Below, piece by piece: positions 42,818-52,543 of a stretch of 64,000 nucleotides of DNA. The position numbers and the translations under genes were made by a program. Positions within the stretch are counted from its first letter, which is position 1; each line of letters begins with the position of its first letter. A model generated the notes under the pieces. The model was not told the origin of the DNA. It worked only from the letters and a program-made list of their open reading frames with translations, and made no database searches. Source of the DNA: Coriobacteriaceae bacterium (lineage in GTDB: Bacteria > Actinomycetota > Coriobacteriia > Coriobacteriales > Coriobacteriaceae); contig JAUNDT010000005.1 in the NCBI GenBank assembly GCA_030525945.1, positions 1-64,000 on the forward strand, read 5' to 3'.

Positions 42818-43084
42818 TTACAGGTTCAGGGCATCGGAGTCGTCGGCGGGCTCGCCGGGCACGAGCCGATCGGTTCCATCGACGTCTTGGAGCAAGACGG
42901 ACACCTTCTGCTCCGCCTCGGACAGGCGGGTGCGTAGGCTCTTGAGAAGCTCGACGCCGCGCGTGTAGCTTTCGAGCGACTGCTCAAGCTCCATGTCGCC
43001 CGACTCCAGGCTGCGGATGATGAGCTCGAGTTCCGTTGAAGCCTCTTTGTACGTGAGCTCCTCGACGTTTTTGTAGTCTGCCAT
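42818..43084 (-). CDS. xseB: Exodeoxyribonuclease VII small subunit
   Basis: 88-residue helical protein typical of XseB (LTYKEASTELELIIRSLESG; SLESYTRGVELLKSLRTRL). Works with XseA on single-stranded DNA. ATG at 43084, 12 nt after the xseA stop. Confidence 0.94.
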   Translation of the reverse strand: MADYKNVEELTYKEASTELELIIRSLESGDMELEQSLESYTRGVELLKSLRTRLSEAEQKVSVLLQDVDGTDRLVPGEPADDSDALNL

Positions 43085-43096
43085 GGTGGTTCTCCT

Positions 43097-44566
43097 TTAT
43101 GCGTCTTCGGACGACGCGGCGCCCGATGTCTGAACAGAGGTAACGGTGCCGAACACGTCGCCGTCGGCCATGCGCACGCGCAACGCATCGCCTTCAGCGA
43201 ACGACGACGCATGCGTTGCCACGGCGCCGGCGCCGTCATAGGCGATTGAGTACCCGCGTCCGAGCACCTTGAGCGGCGAGAGCGCATCGAGCGCCGCAGC
43301 CGCGCGGCCAAGGCCCGCCATGGGCGCGGAAAGCATCTGAGCACCCGTGGCCCTCATGCGCGATGCGGCCAGGTCGAGCTCATGGCGCTTGCGCGCGAAG
43401 CCCGATGTGCTCGCTGCCAGGCGCGGGGCGATCTGCTCCAGATCGGCGGCGAAACGCTCCTGCACGCGGTCGCCCGCCAGCAGCAGGCGGTCGGAAGTCT
43501 GCGCGAGCTCGATGCGCCTGCGGTCCACAATGTTCGTGGGATCAGTGAGGCAGGGACGCCTCGAGGCCTGCTCAACCACCAGGCGAAGACGGTCGAGCCT
43601 CACGCGCATGGCGCGCTCCATGCGCTCGCGGGCGAGATCGGACTCGCTCACGGCGCCCGTCACCAACGACGAGCAGGCAGCTTGCAGGCGCTGCTCGCGC
43701 GTGTCGAGCACATGCACGAGCTCCGAGAACTCCGGGGCCACCGACTCGGCAGCCGCCGTGGGCGTGGAGCAGCGCCGGTCGCTCACCATGTCGCAAATCG
43801 AGTTGTCGGGCTCATGCCCGATACCCGTCACCACGGGCACGGGGCACGCCGCAACGGCACGCGCCAGGGCCTCGTCATTAAAGGTCATGAGGTCCTCGAA
43901 CGACCCGCCGCCGCGCACGAGCAGAATGCAGTCGGGCGCCGGCGTGATGGCGGCAGCGCGCCGCAAACCCTCGATGAGCTCGGCGGGCGCGCCCTCGCCC
44001 TGGACCTTGGCGCCCACGCACACTACCTCGACGAGCGGGTTGCGGCGGCGCAGCGTACGCTTGACGTCGTTGATAACCGCGCCCGACAGCGAGGTGACCA
44101 CGGCCACGCGCGTGCAGAACACCGGAACACGGCGCTTACGCTCGGCTTCCATAAGCCCCTCGAGACGGAGCTTCTCGGCAAGCTGCGCCACCTGTTGACG
44201 CAGCAGCCCCTCGCCCGCAAGCGTGAACGAGCTCGCCTTGAAGCTCATCTTGCCCGTAGGCTTATATAGGTCGAACGTGCCCGTGAACTGCACCTGAAGG
44301 CCGTCGCGCAAATCGAACGCGCGCTTGGCGTACGCGCCCTTCCACACGATGCAGTCGAGAGCCGCCGACTCGTCCTTGATCTGGAAATAGCAGTGGCCGC
44401 TGCGGGCGTTGGGCCCGCGAAAACCCGTAACCTCGCCGAGCACCGTGATCTTAGGGATATTGTTAAGCGCACCGGCGGCGAGCTCCGCGGCCTGCGACAC
44501 CGACAGGGCCTCGCCATCGGCGCCCGGCACCGACGGTTTTTCGGCCGTCAGATTCCAAACGTTCAT
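43097..44566 (-). CDS. xseA: Exodeoxyribonuclease VII large subunit
   Basis: 489 residues. N-terminal OB domain (VLGEVTGFRGPN; GHCYFQIKDESAALDCIVWKG), central catalytic domain (TSLSGAVINDV, LLVRGGGSFEDLMTFNDE, TGIGHEPDNSICDMVSD), then a coiled coil and a C-terminal segment (LGRGYSIAYD). ATG at 44566 with a GGAGGAGG site. Confidence 0.96.
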   Translation of the reverse strand: MNVWNLTAEKPSVPGADGEALSVSQAAELAAGALNNIPKITVLGEVTGFRGPNARSGHCYFQIKDESAALDCIVWKGAYAKRAFDLRDGLQVQFTGTFDLYKPTGKMSFKASSFTLAGEGLLRQQVAQLAEKLRLEGLMEAERKRRVPVFCTRVAVVTSLSGAVINDVKRTLRRRNPLVEVVCVGAKVQGEGAPAELIEGLRRAAAITPAPDCILLVRGGGSFEDLMTFNDEALARAVAACPVPVVTGIGHEPDNSICDMVSDRRCSTPTAAAESVAPEFSELVHVLDTREQRLQAACSSLVTGAVSESDLARERMERAMRVRLDRLRLVVEQASRRPCLTDPTNIVDRRRIELAQTSDRLLLAGDRVQERFAADLEQIAPRLAASTSGFARKRHELDLAASRMRATGAQMLSAPMAGLGRAAAALDALSPLKVLGRGYSIAYDGAGAVATHASSFAEGDALRVRMADGDVFGTVTSVQTSGAASSEDA

Positions 44567-44629
44567 ACGCAAACCTCCTCCCCTGCCTTACATCTTCGTT
44601 GCACAACAAGCATACACACCCGTCCGGAC

Positions 44630-44668
44630 AAATGCGTCATTTAGGGTCAGACCCTAAATGACGCATTT
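44630..44668. terminator. Perfect 18-bp palindrome (GTCATTTAGGGT family, copy 2)
   Basis: Arms 44630-44647 and 44651-44668 around CAG; same sequence as 27252-27292. Abuts the stop codon of the zinc peptidase gene (minus) and lies upstream of xseA. On the plus strand TTTTTT follows. Confidence 0.85.
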
Positions 44669-44669
44669 T

Positions 44670-45365
44670 TTAGCGGTCGTCGCTCGTGCGGGCGAGCAGG
44701 TAGAGCAGCTGCAGGATGCTGGTAAGAGCCGCGGCAACGTAGGTGAGGGCGGCTGCGGTGAGCACCTTCTTGGCACCGCGCACGTTCACCTCGCCCATGC
44801 CGGACTGCTCAATGTACGCCACGGCGCGACGGCTCGCGTCGATCTCGACGGGAAGCGTGACAAGCTGGAAGATGACCGAGAAGGCGAAGAACACGATGGC
44901 AAGCGTGGTGAGGCCCGCGATGTTCATGAACATGCCCATGAGCAGCACCAGCATCCACGTGTTCTGGGTGAAGTTCACCACGGGCACGAGCGCGGTTCGA
45001 ACCTTCATCATGGCGTAGCCCTTGGCCTTTTGCGCGGCATGCCCCGCCTCATGGCACGCGACGGCAACACTTGCCACCGAGCCACCCGAGAGATTCTCGC
45101 TCGACAGATGCAGGCTGTTGTCGCGCGGGTCGTAATGGTCGGTCAGGTGGCCGGCAACGCGCTTGATATCCACAGCCTCGCAGCCGTTGGCGTCGAGCAT
45201 ATGACGGGCAACATCGGCACCGGTGGCGCCATCGGAGGCAACGCGGCTCCACGTCTTATAGGTGGAGTTGATATAACCCTGCGCCGCAAGGCCGATTGCC
45301 GTCGACACCAAAACCAGCACCATATAGGCGGGATCGAATCCAAATCCGTAACCGTAATAAGGCAT
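44670..45365 (-). CDS. YugP-type zinc-dependent membrane peptidase
   Basis: 231-residue membrane protein. Zinc motif HEAGHA at 105-110, a hydrophobic N-terminal helix (about 12-32) and hydrophobic segments near 130-150, 155-175 and 205-225. Family members are annotated as zinc metallopeptidases of unknown substrate. ATG at 45365 with GAAAGGAA upstream. Downstream is the palindrome 44630-44668. Confidence 0.87.
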   Translation of the reverse strand: MPYYGYGFGFDPAYMVLVLVSTAIGLAAQGYINSTYKTWSRVASDGATGADVARHMLDANGCEAVDIKRVAGHLTDHYDPRDNSLHLSSENLSGGSVASVAVACHEAGHAAQKAKGYAMMKVRTALVPVVNFTQNTWMLVLLMGMFMNIAGLTTLAIVFFAFSVIFQLVTLPVEIDASRRAVAYIEQSGMGEVNVRGAKKVLTAAALTYVAAALTSILQLLYLLARTSDDR

Positions 45366-45415
45366 GCGCGATTCCTTTCAAACACGCGTCTTCACATATG
45401 GCATACCTTGTACCC

Positions 45416-45452
45416 AAAAAAGGAGCGCTCGGACGGTTGCCGAAGCGCTCCT
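45416..45452 (-). terminator. tgt terminator
   Basis: On the minus strand AGGAGCGCTTCGG and TCCGAGCGCTCCT pair (45440-45452 with 45421-45433) and are followed by TTTTTT, 82 nt past the tgt stop. Confidence 0.9.
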
Positions 45453-45533
45453 CATGTAAGGATTTCTATGATGCGCCGATTCGCCACTGGAACGCGCACG
45501 AAGAGGCCCCGCGCCGCCCGCAGCACCGGCTCA

Positions 45534-46673
45534 TTAGAAGTCCGCGACGCCCTCGCTCGCCATCCACTCCGCCTGGAACTCGGCGTAGCGCCCGTCGATG
45601 ATGGCCTGGCGCGCCCGGCGCATGAGATCGAGCAGGAAGTAGATGTTGTGCTGCGACAGCAAGATGCCGCCGAGCATCTCCTTCTGCGTGACCATGTGGC
45701 GAATGAGCGCACGGCTGTAGCCGCCGGTGCACACGGGACAGGTGCACTTCTCGTCGATGGGGCGCGAGTCCTTGGCGAACTTAGCGTTCTTGAGGTTCAT
45801 GCGGCCGGTGCTCGAAAACGCGGTGCCCATACGGCCCGTGCGCGTGGGCAGCACGCAGTCGAACATGTCGATGCCCACGCCCACGCCGCGCACGAGCGTG
45901 GTTGGATTGCCCACGCCCATGAGGTAGCGGGGTTTCTGGCGCGGCATGTGCTCGCTCACGAGCGGGGCGAGGGTCTCGAACATGACCTCGTGGGGCTCGC
46001 CCACCGAGTATCCGCCGATGCCGTAGCCGGGGAAGTCGCCCATCTCCTCCAAATGCTTGAGCGAGCGCAGGCGCAAATCCAGGTGCATACCGCCCTGCAC
46101 GATGCCGAACAGTGCCTGGTCATCGCGCGTATGCGACTTGTAGCAGCGCTCGGCCCACATGCTGGAAAGCTCGACGGCGCGCTCCACGAACTTGCGCGTG
46201 GCCGGATAGCCCGGGCACTGGTCGAGCTGCATGCAGATATCGCTGCCGAGCTTCATGGCGATATCCATGTTGTCCTCGGGCGTCCAGAACACATGGGAGC
46301 CGTCGTAGTCGGTGGCGATGAAGCGCACGCCTTCGTCGGTAAGCTTGACCGCGTCGGAGTGGGAGAAGATCTGGAAGCCGCCCGAGTCGGTGAGGATGGG
46401 GCCGTGCCAGTTCATGAAATCGTGCAGGCCGCCGAGCTCGGCGATAGTGTCCGCACCGGGGCGCATGGCCAAGTGGTACGTGTTGGCGAGCACGATCTGG
46501 GCGCCGAGGTCCTTCACCGTCTCTGTGGGGATGCCCTTGACGTTGGCCTTGGTGCCCACCGGCATGAAGATAGGGGTCTCGATGTCGCCGTGTGGCGTGT
46601 GCAGAATGCCCGCACGTGCGTGGGTCTTGGGGTCCTCGGCGACGACCTCGTATTTGAACAGGGACTGGTCCAT
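45534..46673 (-). CDS. tgt: tRNA-guanine transglycosylase
   Basis: 379 residues; exchanges guanine-34 for queuine or preQ1 in certain tRNAs. General-acid Asp in ILTDSGGFQIFS, nucleophile region GIDMFDCVLPTRTGR, and the zinc site CTCPVCTGGYSRALIRH. ATG at 46673 with GAGGAG. No queuosine synthesis genes are nearby in the window, which would suit salvage of queuine. Confidence 0.96.
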   Translation of the reverse strand: MDQSLFKYEVVAEDPKTHARAGILHTPHGDIETPIFMPVGTKANVKGIPTETVKDLGAQIVLANTYHLAMRPGADTIAELGGLHDFMNWHGPILTDSGGFQIFSHSDAVKLTDEGVRFIATDYDGSHVFWTPEDNMDIAMKLGSDICMQLDQCPGYPATRKFVERAVELSSMWAERCYKSHTRDDQALFGIVQGGMHLDLRLRSLKHLEEMGDFPGYGIGGYSVGEPHEVMFETLAPLVSEHMPRQKPRYLMGVGNPTTLVRGVGVGIDMFDCVLPTRTGRMGTAFSSTGRMNLKNAKFAKDSRPIDEKCTCPVCTGGYSRALIRHMVTQKEMLGGILLSQHNIYFLLDLMRRARQAIIDGRYAEFQAEWMASEGVADF

Positions 46674-46823
46674 GTGCGGCTCCTCAGCTGCTTGGCCTTG
46701 GGCGGCTTGGACGACGGACCCCGCGCTGGAAACCCTCCGAGCAGGGACGTTGCGCGAGCCGCACGCTATGCCTTGTGGTATCAGCCGCCTATTGTACTAT
46801 CGGGCGCCGCGCGACAGAACAAT

Positions 46824-47471
46824 TCAGCGCGAAATGAGTTTGAATACCACCTGAAACACAACGAGGGCGGTCACACCGACCCAAAATGCGATTTCCCACT
46901 GCTCCCCCGCAAAGAAGATGAGGGCAAGGCACCCAACGACACCCAAGAGTATCGATAGCTCAAAGTAATGTCGACGGAAGAAGCCGCTCTTCCGCGGTGC
47001 TGAATTGATACTGCCGACCAGGTAATCGGCGATCTCCGAATCGGTGCTCAGGTTATGTTTGCGGAAAATCATGCCCATGCGAATGATGATCGCGGTCATA
47101 CCGATCAAGACGATGACACCCACCGCGGCGGCAGACGCATCCGTAGCGGGCACACGGTCGAGCACGTTCTCGAGCGGCATGTATAGAACGTAGATGAATG
47201 CGAGGCCGAGTGAGAGCAACAACAGCTCGCGCTTGTCGATGGATACGCGATGCGAGAGCTCGGGCTCAACTTGCTTTATCAGATCGTCCACCGTGACTCC
47301 GAACACCTCGGCGAGATAGGTGAGGCTCTGGATGTCCGGCAGGGTCTTGCCCGTCTCCCAGTTCGAGATCGTCACGCGCGAGACCATACACGCCTGCGCC
47401 AGGTTCTCCTGCGTCATGCCGAGCGCCTCGCGCTGAGCGCGGATGCTCGCCCCGATTCCTGTGCTGTCCAT
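46824..47471 (-). CDS. XRE-family regulator anchored in the membrane
   Basis: 215 residues. Residues about 8-62 are an XRE helix-turn-helix (LGMTQENLAQACMVSRVTISNWETGKTLPD). The remainder has about four hydrophobic helices (about 82-100, 113-132, 170-188, 190-212). Regulators with this layout often answer to membrane state or an adjacent product. ATG at 47471 with GAAGGAGA. Divergent from the coiled-coil gene at 47843, which is a candidate target. Apart from short inverted repeats, the 371-nt region between them shows no clear feature. Confidence 0.85.
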   Translation of the reverse strand: MDSTGIGASIRAQREALGMTQENLAQACMVSRVTISNWETGKTLPDIQSLTYLAEVFGVTVDDLIKQVEPELSHRVSIDKRELLLLSLGLAFIYVLYMPLENVLDRVPATDASAAAVGVIVLIGMTAIIIRMGMIFRKHNLSTDSEIADYLVGSINSAPRKSGFFRRHYFELSILLGVVGCLALIFFAGEQWEIAFWVGVTALVVFQVVFKLISR

Positions 47472-47842
47472 GGCCTCTCCTTCGCCGCGGCTTTCAATGC
47501 TTCAACTCTAGCCCGAACCCGGCGAAACGTCAGTTAAAACCCTTTTACATCGGCCTCATTCGCGCCATGGCGCCCCATGTTTAACCGACGATGCGCGAGC
47601 CTCGCCAAGATAGCGCATAGGCTCAGCGCAATACTGGCTGAGCCTACGGAAAAGCGACATCGACTCGGCAGCAAACACGACTCTGCTGGCAGGAGCACAG
47701 GACACGATTGGCTCATGGGCCACGCCGAGCGCCCCTGCAGCAACATTTGCGTAATTGCTCGCTCCGTGCATGCGCTGTCTGCGCGGAGCCGTATGATAGA
47801 GAGATACGAAAACGGGCAACGCCCGCGTGCGAAGGGAGCGCC

Positions 47843-49249
47843 ATGAGCGAACTTGAGAACACGCAGCCTCAAGATATTGAACAGATAGCCGAAGAAGCGG
47901 AAGACAACGCGATGCCAGTGCCGCATGCGCCGGCAGAAGAACCTGCCCAAGGCGACCAGATTGAGCTAGACGCGCAAGTCGCTGATGGCGCCGGCCACGC
48001 AGAAGGCGTCGAGGGCATCCATGGCGCAGAAACCGAAGCGTGCACCGAGCTCGCCGAGGGCCCGTCACCGAGTCCCGATGCCGAGCAGGAGCAAAACGGC
48101 ATCATGCGCACCGTGCACGCCCTTTTTGCCGAGGGCGTGGAGAGCATGAAGGAAGTGAGCGCCGCCCGCCGCGCCCACGCCGCCGCACGCGATGAGCTGG
48201 AGCGCCTGGACGAGCGCATCGCCTCTCAGGAACACGAATTGGCCCACCGCCGCGACATCGAAGCCCGGTATAACGAGATCATCGCCTCGGAGACCGCGGG
48301 TAAAAACGCCGCCGAACAGGAACGCGCCGCCGCCCAGCAGCTGCGCGAGAAGTTCGCCGCCAAACTCGTGGAGCTCAAGCAACAGCTCGAAGACATGCGC
48401 GAGGAAGACGCCACGACGGAGCGCCGCCTTAAAACCGCACTCGAGGCCGCGGAAGACAAGGAGCACTCGGCGCGGGAATCCGGTCGTCGCCTGCAGCGTC
48501 GCATGGACGATGCGCAGGCGAATCTCGACCGCACTATCAAGGAGCGCGAGGAGGGCATCGCGGCAGCCCAGCAGGCCGTGCAGAGCGCCGAAGCGCATCT
48601 CGCCACGCTGAACGCCGAGTACGCCGAGATTCAGAAGAACCCTTCCGCGAACCCCGCGGGATACTCGGTGCGCAAGCGCGAGCTTGAAAACGAGATCTCC
48701 GACGCAACGGAGGCCGTGCGCAACGCCAAGGGCGACGTTCCGCGCATCGAGCGCGAGACGCAGGCAGCCATCGAAGACGCGCGCGCCGCGCTTGCCGAGG
48801 CCGAGCGCCCCATCACACAGGCTCGTGAGGCATTCAACGCCGTTGCCGCCGCCGCCGACAAGGCGCGCGACGCCTACGGCGAGGCAAAGGACACGGCGGA
48901 GAGGCGCCAAAAGGACCTGCGCGCCACTATCTCGGACGGAGAGAAGGCCATCAAGGCGCAGGACCGCGCCGCGCAGGAGGCCCAAGCGAAGGCCGATGCC
49001 GCACAGGCCGCTATCGACGAGGCGAACGAGATCCACGAGCATCCCGAGGTCGCCGTGGCGCTTGACTCCGCAATCGAGTCGGACCGCACCGAGCGCGAGG
49101 GGCGCGCTGCCGAGGTCGAGCGCCTGGCGGCCGTGGAGGACACCGTGCGCGATCGCACGAGAACGGCGCGCGTGCGGCTCGCACTCGCCATCTGCGGCAT
49201 CGCGTTGATCGTGGTGCTCATGCTCGTCTGGACCTATTTCGCGAAATAG
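47843..49249 (+). CDS. Large coiled-coil protein with C-terminal membrane anchor
   Basis: 468 residues, unrecognised. Residues 1-85 are acidic and probably disordered; about 100-410 is a long, nearly uninterrupted coiled coil rich in Ala, Glu, Arg and Gln; about 442-463 is a single hydrophobic helix (ALAICGIALIVVLMLVWTYF) followed by AK. The protein is thus tail-anchored with its coil in the cytoplasm. ATG at 47843 with GAAGGGAG. It might be a scaffold or envelope-linked filament; nothing in sequence gives an enzyme function. Confidence 0.8.
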   Translation: MSELENTQPQDIEQIAEEAEDNAMPVPHAPAEEPAQGDQIELDAQVADGAGHAEGVEGIHGAETEACTELAEGPSPSPDAEQEQNGIMRTVHALFAEGVESMKEVSAARRAHAAARDELERLDERIASQEHELAHRRDIEARYNEIIASETAGKNAAEQERAAAQQLREKFAAKLVELKQQLEDMREEDATTERRLKTALEAAEDKEHSARESGRRLQRRMDDAQANLDRTIKEREEGIAAAQQAVQSAEAHLATLNAEYAEIQKNPSANPAGYSVRKRELENEISDATEAVRNAKGDVPRIERETQAAIEDARAALAEAERPITQAREAFNAVAAAADKARDAYGEAKDTAERRQKDLRATISDGEKAIKAQDRAAQEAQAKADAAQAAIDEANEIHEHPEVAVALDSAIESDRTEREGRAAEVERLAAVEDTVRDRTRTARVRLALAICGIALIVVLMLVWTYFAK

Positions 49250-49337
49250 CGGTTGGTCCTGGCGCGCGCTCGGTTCCCGTGCGCTGGAACCACGCGCAGG
49301 CAACGCGGCATGCGAGCCCCGCGGCACATCAAACAGC

Positions 49338-49375
49338 AAACCCGGTCCCCGCACGCAAGCGGAGACCGGGTTTTT
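49338..49375. terminator. Bidirectional terminator
   Basis: AAACCCGGTC (49338-49347) pairs with GACCGGGTTT (49364-49373); TTTTT runs on the plus strand and a shorter run on the minus. It separates the converging coiled-coil and FKBP genes. Confidence 0.85.
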
Positions 49376-49456
49376 CATCTCATGCAAATCGCCGTGAGCT
49401 CTGCCGCCGTTGCGGCGGGGCTTGCCGGACGCAACGCAGGACGCGCCGGGCAAGCG

Positions 49457-49885
49457 CTACTCGGCGACCTCGACCAGCTCGATGTCGAAGTTGAGGTCGC
49501 AGCCGGCGAGCTCGTGGTTGGCGTCGAGCTTCACGCCCTCAGGCGAGACCTCGACAACCGTAACGGGAACGGGCATGCCGCCGGGACCCTGCAGGAAGAG
49601 CTTCATGCCGACCTCGATCTTCTCAAAGTCGGGCACCTCGGCTGCCGGGAAGAAGAGGATCATATCCTCGGAGCGCTCGCCGTACGCCTCGGCAGCGGGA
49701 ATGTGCACGGTCTTCTTCTCGCCCACCTCCATGTCGAGCACGGCGGCGTCAAAGCCCTTGATCATCTGGCCAGCACCGGCGACGAACTCAATCGGCTCGC
49801 CGCGGTCGTAGCTGGAGTCGAACTGGGTGCCGTCGTCGAGCGTGCCGCGGTAGTGGGCCTTGACCGTCTTACCCTGGTTGGACAT
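49457..49885 (-). CDS. FKBP-type peptidyl-prolyl isomerase (SlyD-like)
   Basis: 142 residues. FKBP core with YRGTLDDGTQFDSSYDRG and a chaperone-like insert-in-flap region (FPAAEVPDFEKIEVGMKLFLQ), which resembles SlyD without its His-rich tail. ATG 49885 (MSNQGKT) was preferred over 49891 because GAGG is then correctly spaced. Likely helps protein folding in the cytoplasm. Confidence 0.92.
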   Translation of the reverse strand: MSNQGKTVKAHYRGTLDDGTQFDSSYDRGEPIEFVAGAGQMIKGFDAAVLDMEVGEKKTVHIPAAEAYGERSEDMILFFPAAEVPDFEKIEVGMKLFLQGPGGMPVPVTVVEVSPEGVKLDANHELAGCDLNFDIELVEVAE

Positions 49886-50081
49886 GTGCATCCTCTTTCA
49901 AATCGATGTGCGCCCCCGCCGACAGTGCGGAAGGGAGAGCGTGTGCGGGTGCCGGCAAGGCCAGAAGGCGCGCCGGCATGTGGAACAACTATACCCGAGG
50001 CTTGGGTGACTCATGCAACGGGACCGTCGATTACCGATAAAGCGCTCGACTTCACACGCGGCCCCGCTGGGAGCCAGCGTG

Positions 50082-51365
50082 CTACTCAGACGCCTGCTCG
50101 ACCTCGGCCTTTTTCTCCTGCGGAAGCACCAGATTCAAGATGATGCCCACGAGGGTGGAGGTGGCCATGCCGGGCAGGGTATAGTCGCCCAGCGGGATGG
50201 CAATACCGGAGGTCTCCATGCCCACACCCAAGATGATGACGACCGAGGCGATCATGAGATTGCGGTTGACGTCGAAGTCGACGCCGTTGGACACCAGCAT
50301 GCGCAGGCCGTTGGACGCGATGAGGCCGAACAGCAGCAGGCACACGCCACCCATAACCGGGCTGGGGATGGAGTTGATAAGCGCGGCGAGCTTGGGGCAC
50401 AGTCCGCCGACGATGAGCGCGAATCCGCCCGCGTACCAGAAGATCTGGGTGGAGTACACGCGCGTGACGCTCATGACGCCGATGTTCTCGGCATACGTGG
50501 TGGTGGGAGGACCGCCCAAGAAGCCGGAGATGATGGTAGACAGGCCGTCGCCGGCGAGCGAGCGCGGCAGCAGCGGACGGTAGTCCTTGTCGACGATCTC
50601 CCCCACTGCGAGCAGGTGGCCGATATGCTCGATGACCGTCACGACGGCGACCGGCGCCACAAGCGCGATGGCGCCCACGTCGAACTTGGGAAAGCTCACG
50701 TTGGGCAGGCCGATCCACGCGGCCTGCAGCACGGGCTCGAAGTTCACCATGCCGAATGCCACGGCGATCACGTACCCGACGATAATGGCAAGCAGAACCG
50801 GCACGGTTCCGATGATGCCGCCGCGCCCGGAGAAGATCACCGCAGCGAGAAGCGTGATCGCGGCGACCATAGCGCCCTGCGGGCTGAAAACGGACGCGCC
50901 GGAGGCGTCGGTACCCATAAACGCCATGTTGGCGGCGGTTGCCGAGAGGCCCACGCCGATAACCACCATGACGGAGGCTACGAGCACAGACGGCAGCAGG
51001 CGGTCGAGCCAGCCGGTGCCGACCAGCTTGATAATGCCCGCCACAGCCAGGAACACCGCGCCGGCGACGATCACTCCGGACATGGCGGCGTCGAGGCCCT
51101 GCGTGGCACCCACCGCGAGAATGGGGCTGATAAAGGCAAACGAGCTGCCCAAGTAGCTGGGGATTTTATTGCCCGTGACGAGCAGGTAGCAGATGGTGCC
51201 GATACCCGAGCACATGATAGCCACGTTCGGGTCGAGGCCGGTCAGCACGGGCACGAGCACCGTGGAGCCGAACATGCTCATCATATGCTGGATTCCCAGC
51301 GGAATGGCGCGGCCGGGCGAAACCCGGTCGTCGACGCCAATGACCTCGCGTTCGCGGTGGCTCAT
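50082..51365 (-). CDS. Uracil/xanthine permease family transporter
   Basis: 427-residue nucleobase:cation symporter 2 (UraA/XanQ superfamily) with about 12-14 hydrophobic segments. Conserved GIQHMMSMFGSTVLVPVLTGLDP near the N-terminus and a GPPTTTYAENIGVMSVTRV motif, as in UraA. ATG at 51365 with AAAGGA upstream. No pyrimidine regulatory leader visible in the 138 nt to the divergent gene. Uracil is the more likely substrate. Confidence 0.92.
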   Translation of the reverse strand: MSHREREVIGVDDRVSPGRAIPLGIQHMMSMFGSTVLVPVLTGLDPNVAIMCSGIGTICYLLVTGNKIPSYLGSSFAFISPILAVGATQGLDAAMSGVIVAGAVFLAVAGIIKLVGTGWLDRLLPSVLVASVMVVIGVGLSATAANMAFMGTDASGASVFSPQGAMVAAITLLAAVIFSGRGGIIGTVPVLLAIIVGYVIAVAFGMVNFEPVLQAAWIGLPNVSFPKFDVGAIALVAPVAVVTVIEHIGHLLAVGEIVDKDYRPLLPRSLAGDGLSTIISGFLGGPPTTTYAENIGVMSVTRVYSTQIFWYAGGFALIVGGLCPKLAALINSIPSPVMGGVCLLLFGLIASNGLRMLVSNGVDFDVNRNLMIASVVIILGVGMETSGIAIPLGDYTLPGMATSTLVGIILNLVLPQEKKAEVEQASE

Positions 51366-51503
51366 AGGCGGTCCTTTCTGTTGGAGACAATTCGTTCCAT
51401 GGTACCGTGAGAAGCTGCATGTGGGCACGAAAACAACGGTATGCTTGAACGGCCTGCTTGTGCGCGCCCGACCGCGCGTTGATATGGGAGGGCTCGTCTG
51501 TCC

Positions 51504-52367
51504 ATGGCTCAAACGGATTTCATGCTTACAGCGCGCGGTGGCGGTCTCGAGGTGCCCGTCCGCGTGACGCGCAAGCGCGTGAAGAACCTCAACCTGCGTG
51601 TTAGGTCGGACGGCTCAGTTGCGCTGAGCATTCCCGTGCATGCCAGCGCGCAAACGGCGCAGGCGTTCTTGGACCGCAAGTCGGACTGGATCGCCGCTCA
51701 CGTGCTTCGTGTGCGGCAAAGCGGAATGGGCCTGGGTGAAGTGGAGGCAGGCCGGGGGCAGGACGGAGCGTGCCCGGACGGAACGGTGCCGGGCGGCGGA
51801 CGGAGCGATGCGGGCCGCCCTGGGGACACTGTAAGCACGCCTCAGCTCGTACCACTGTGGGGAGAGCTCGTTGCCCACGACGTCGCCTGTGAGGAAAGGC
51901 TTGCTGTATGCGAGGCTGGCTTTGCCGCTGGAAGCGGGGGCTGCCCAGTCGGACCGGCTAACCTTGGCGAGCTTAGGGGCCATCCCGCCAGCCCGGCCAA
52001 CCTTGACGAGCTTAGGAGCCGTCCCGCCAGCCCGGCCAGCCTCGACGAGCTGTATCGCAGCGAGTTGCTGCGCGTTCTGCCCGCGGTTGCCTCCCGCATG
52101 GAAGCGCGCATCGGCGTTCACGCGGCGCGATGGAGCATCCGCGTCATGAAAACGCGATGGGGTTCGTGCACACCAAGTACAGGCGCCATTCGCATCAATG
52201 CCCGACTCGCCGCCTATCCACCCGAATGCTTGGAATGCGTGGTCGCCCACGAGCTCGTCCACCTGATGGAACCCAGCCACAACGAGCGCTTCCACGCCCT
52301 GCTCGACGAGTTCTACCCCAACAACCGCGAGGTCGCAAAGCGCCTCAAGCGCCCCGCCGCCGAATAA
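51504..52367 (+). CDS. YgjP/DUF45-type metallopeptidase-like protein with expanded insert
   Basis: 287 residues. Zinc motif HELVHLMEPSHNERFH near the C-terminus, preceded by RWGSCTPSTGAIRINARL, both hallmarks of DUF45. The N-terminus VRVTRKRVKNLNLRVRSDGSVALSIP also fits. Between them, about residues 75-185, is a Gly/Pro/Ala-rich insert with a 13-residue tandem repeat (PANLDELRSRPAS), encoded by 39-bp repeats at about 51950-52060. Start ATG 51504 with GGGAGGG about 11 nt upstream. Exact role unknown. Confidence 0.85.
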   Translation: MAQTDFMLTARGGGLEVPVRVTRKRVKNLNLRVRSDGSVALSIPVHASAQTAQAFLDRKSDWIAAHVLRVRQSGMGLGEVEAGRGQDGACPDGTVPGGGRSDAGRPGDTVSTPQLVPLWGELVAHDVACEERLAVCEAGFAAGSGGCPVGPANLGELRGHPASPANLDELRSRPASPASLDELYRSELLRVLPAVASRMEARIGVHAARWSIRVMKTRWGSCTPSTGAIRINARLAAYPPECLECVVAHELVHLMEPSHNERFHALLDEFYPNNREVAKRLKRPAAE

Positions 52368-52410
52368 GGGCTGGCCCGCAGTGCCGAAGTCAGCCCCTCA
52401 CCCTGGCGCG

Positions 52411-52543
52411 GTCTCCGAAACTCGGTGCACCCGCTGAAACTCGGTGCACCTTCCAAAACTCGGTGCACTTTTCGGCCACCGTCGCGGCTCAAAGTGGTTA
52501 TAAAGTGCTCCGAGTTTTGAGAGAGCGCACCAAGTTTCAGCAG
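52411..52543. repeat. AAACTCGGTGCAC repeat cluster upstream of nuclease gene 2 (copy 1)
   Basis: Three direct units (GAAACTCGGTGCAC at 52417-52430 and 52436-52449; AAAACTCGGTGCACTTTT at 52455-52472) and two inverted units (AAAGTGCTCCGAGTTTT at 52502; GCGCACCaAGTTTCAG near 52525) around a loop GGCTCAAAGTGGTTAT. Together they could form nested hairpins. A further 9-bp hairpin (ACCCATAAA/TTTATGGGT, 52699-52726) lies nearer the nuclease gene; nothing else is seen in 52368-52851. Confidence 0.85.
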
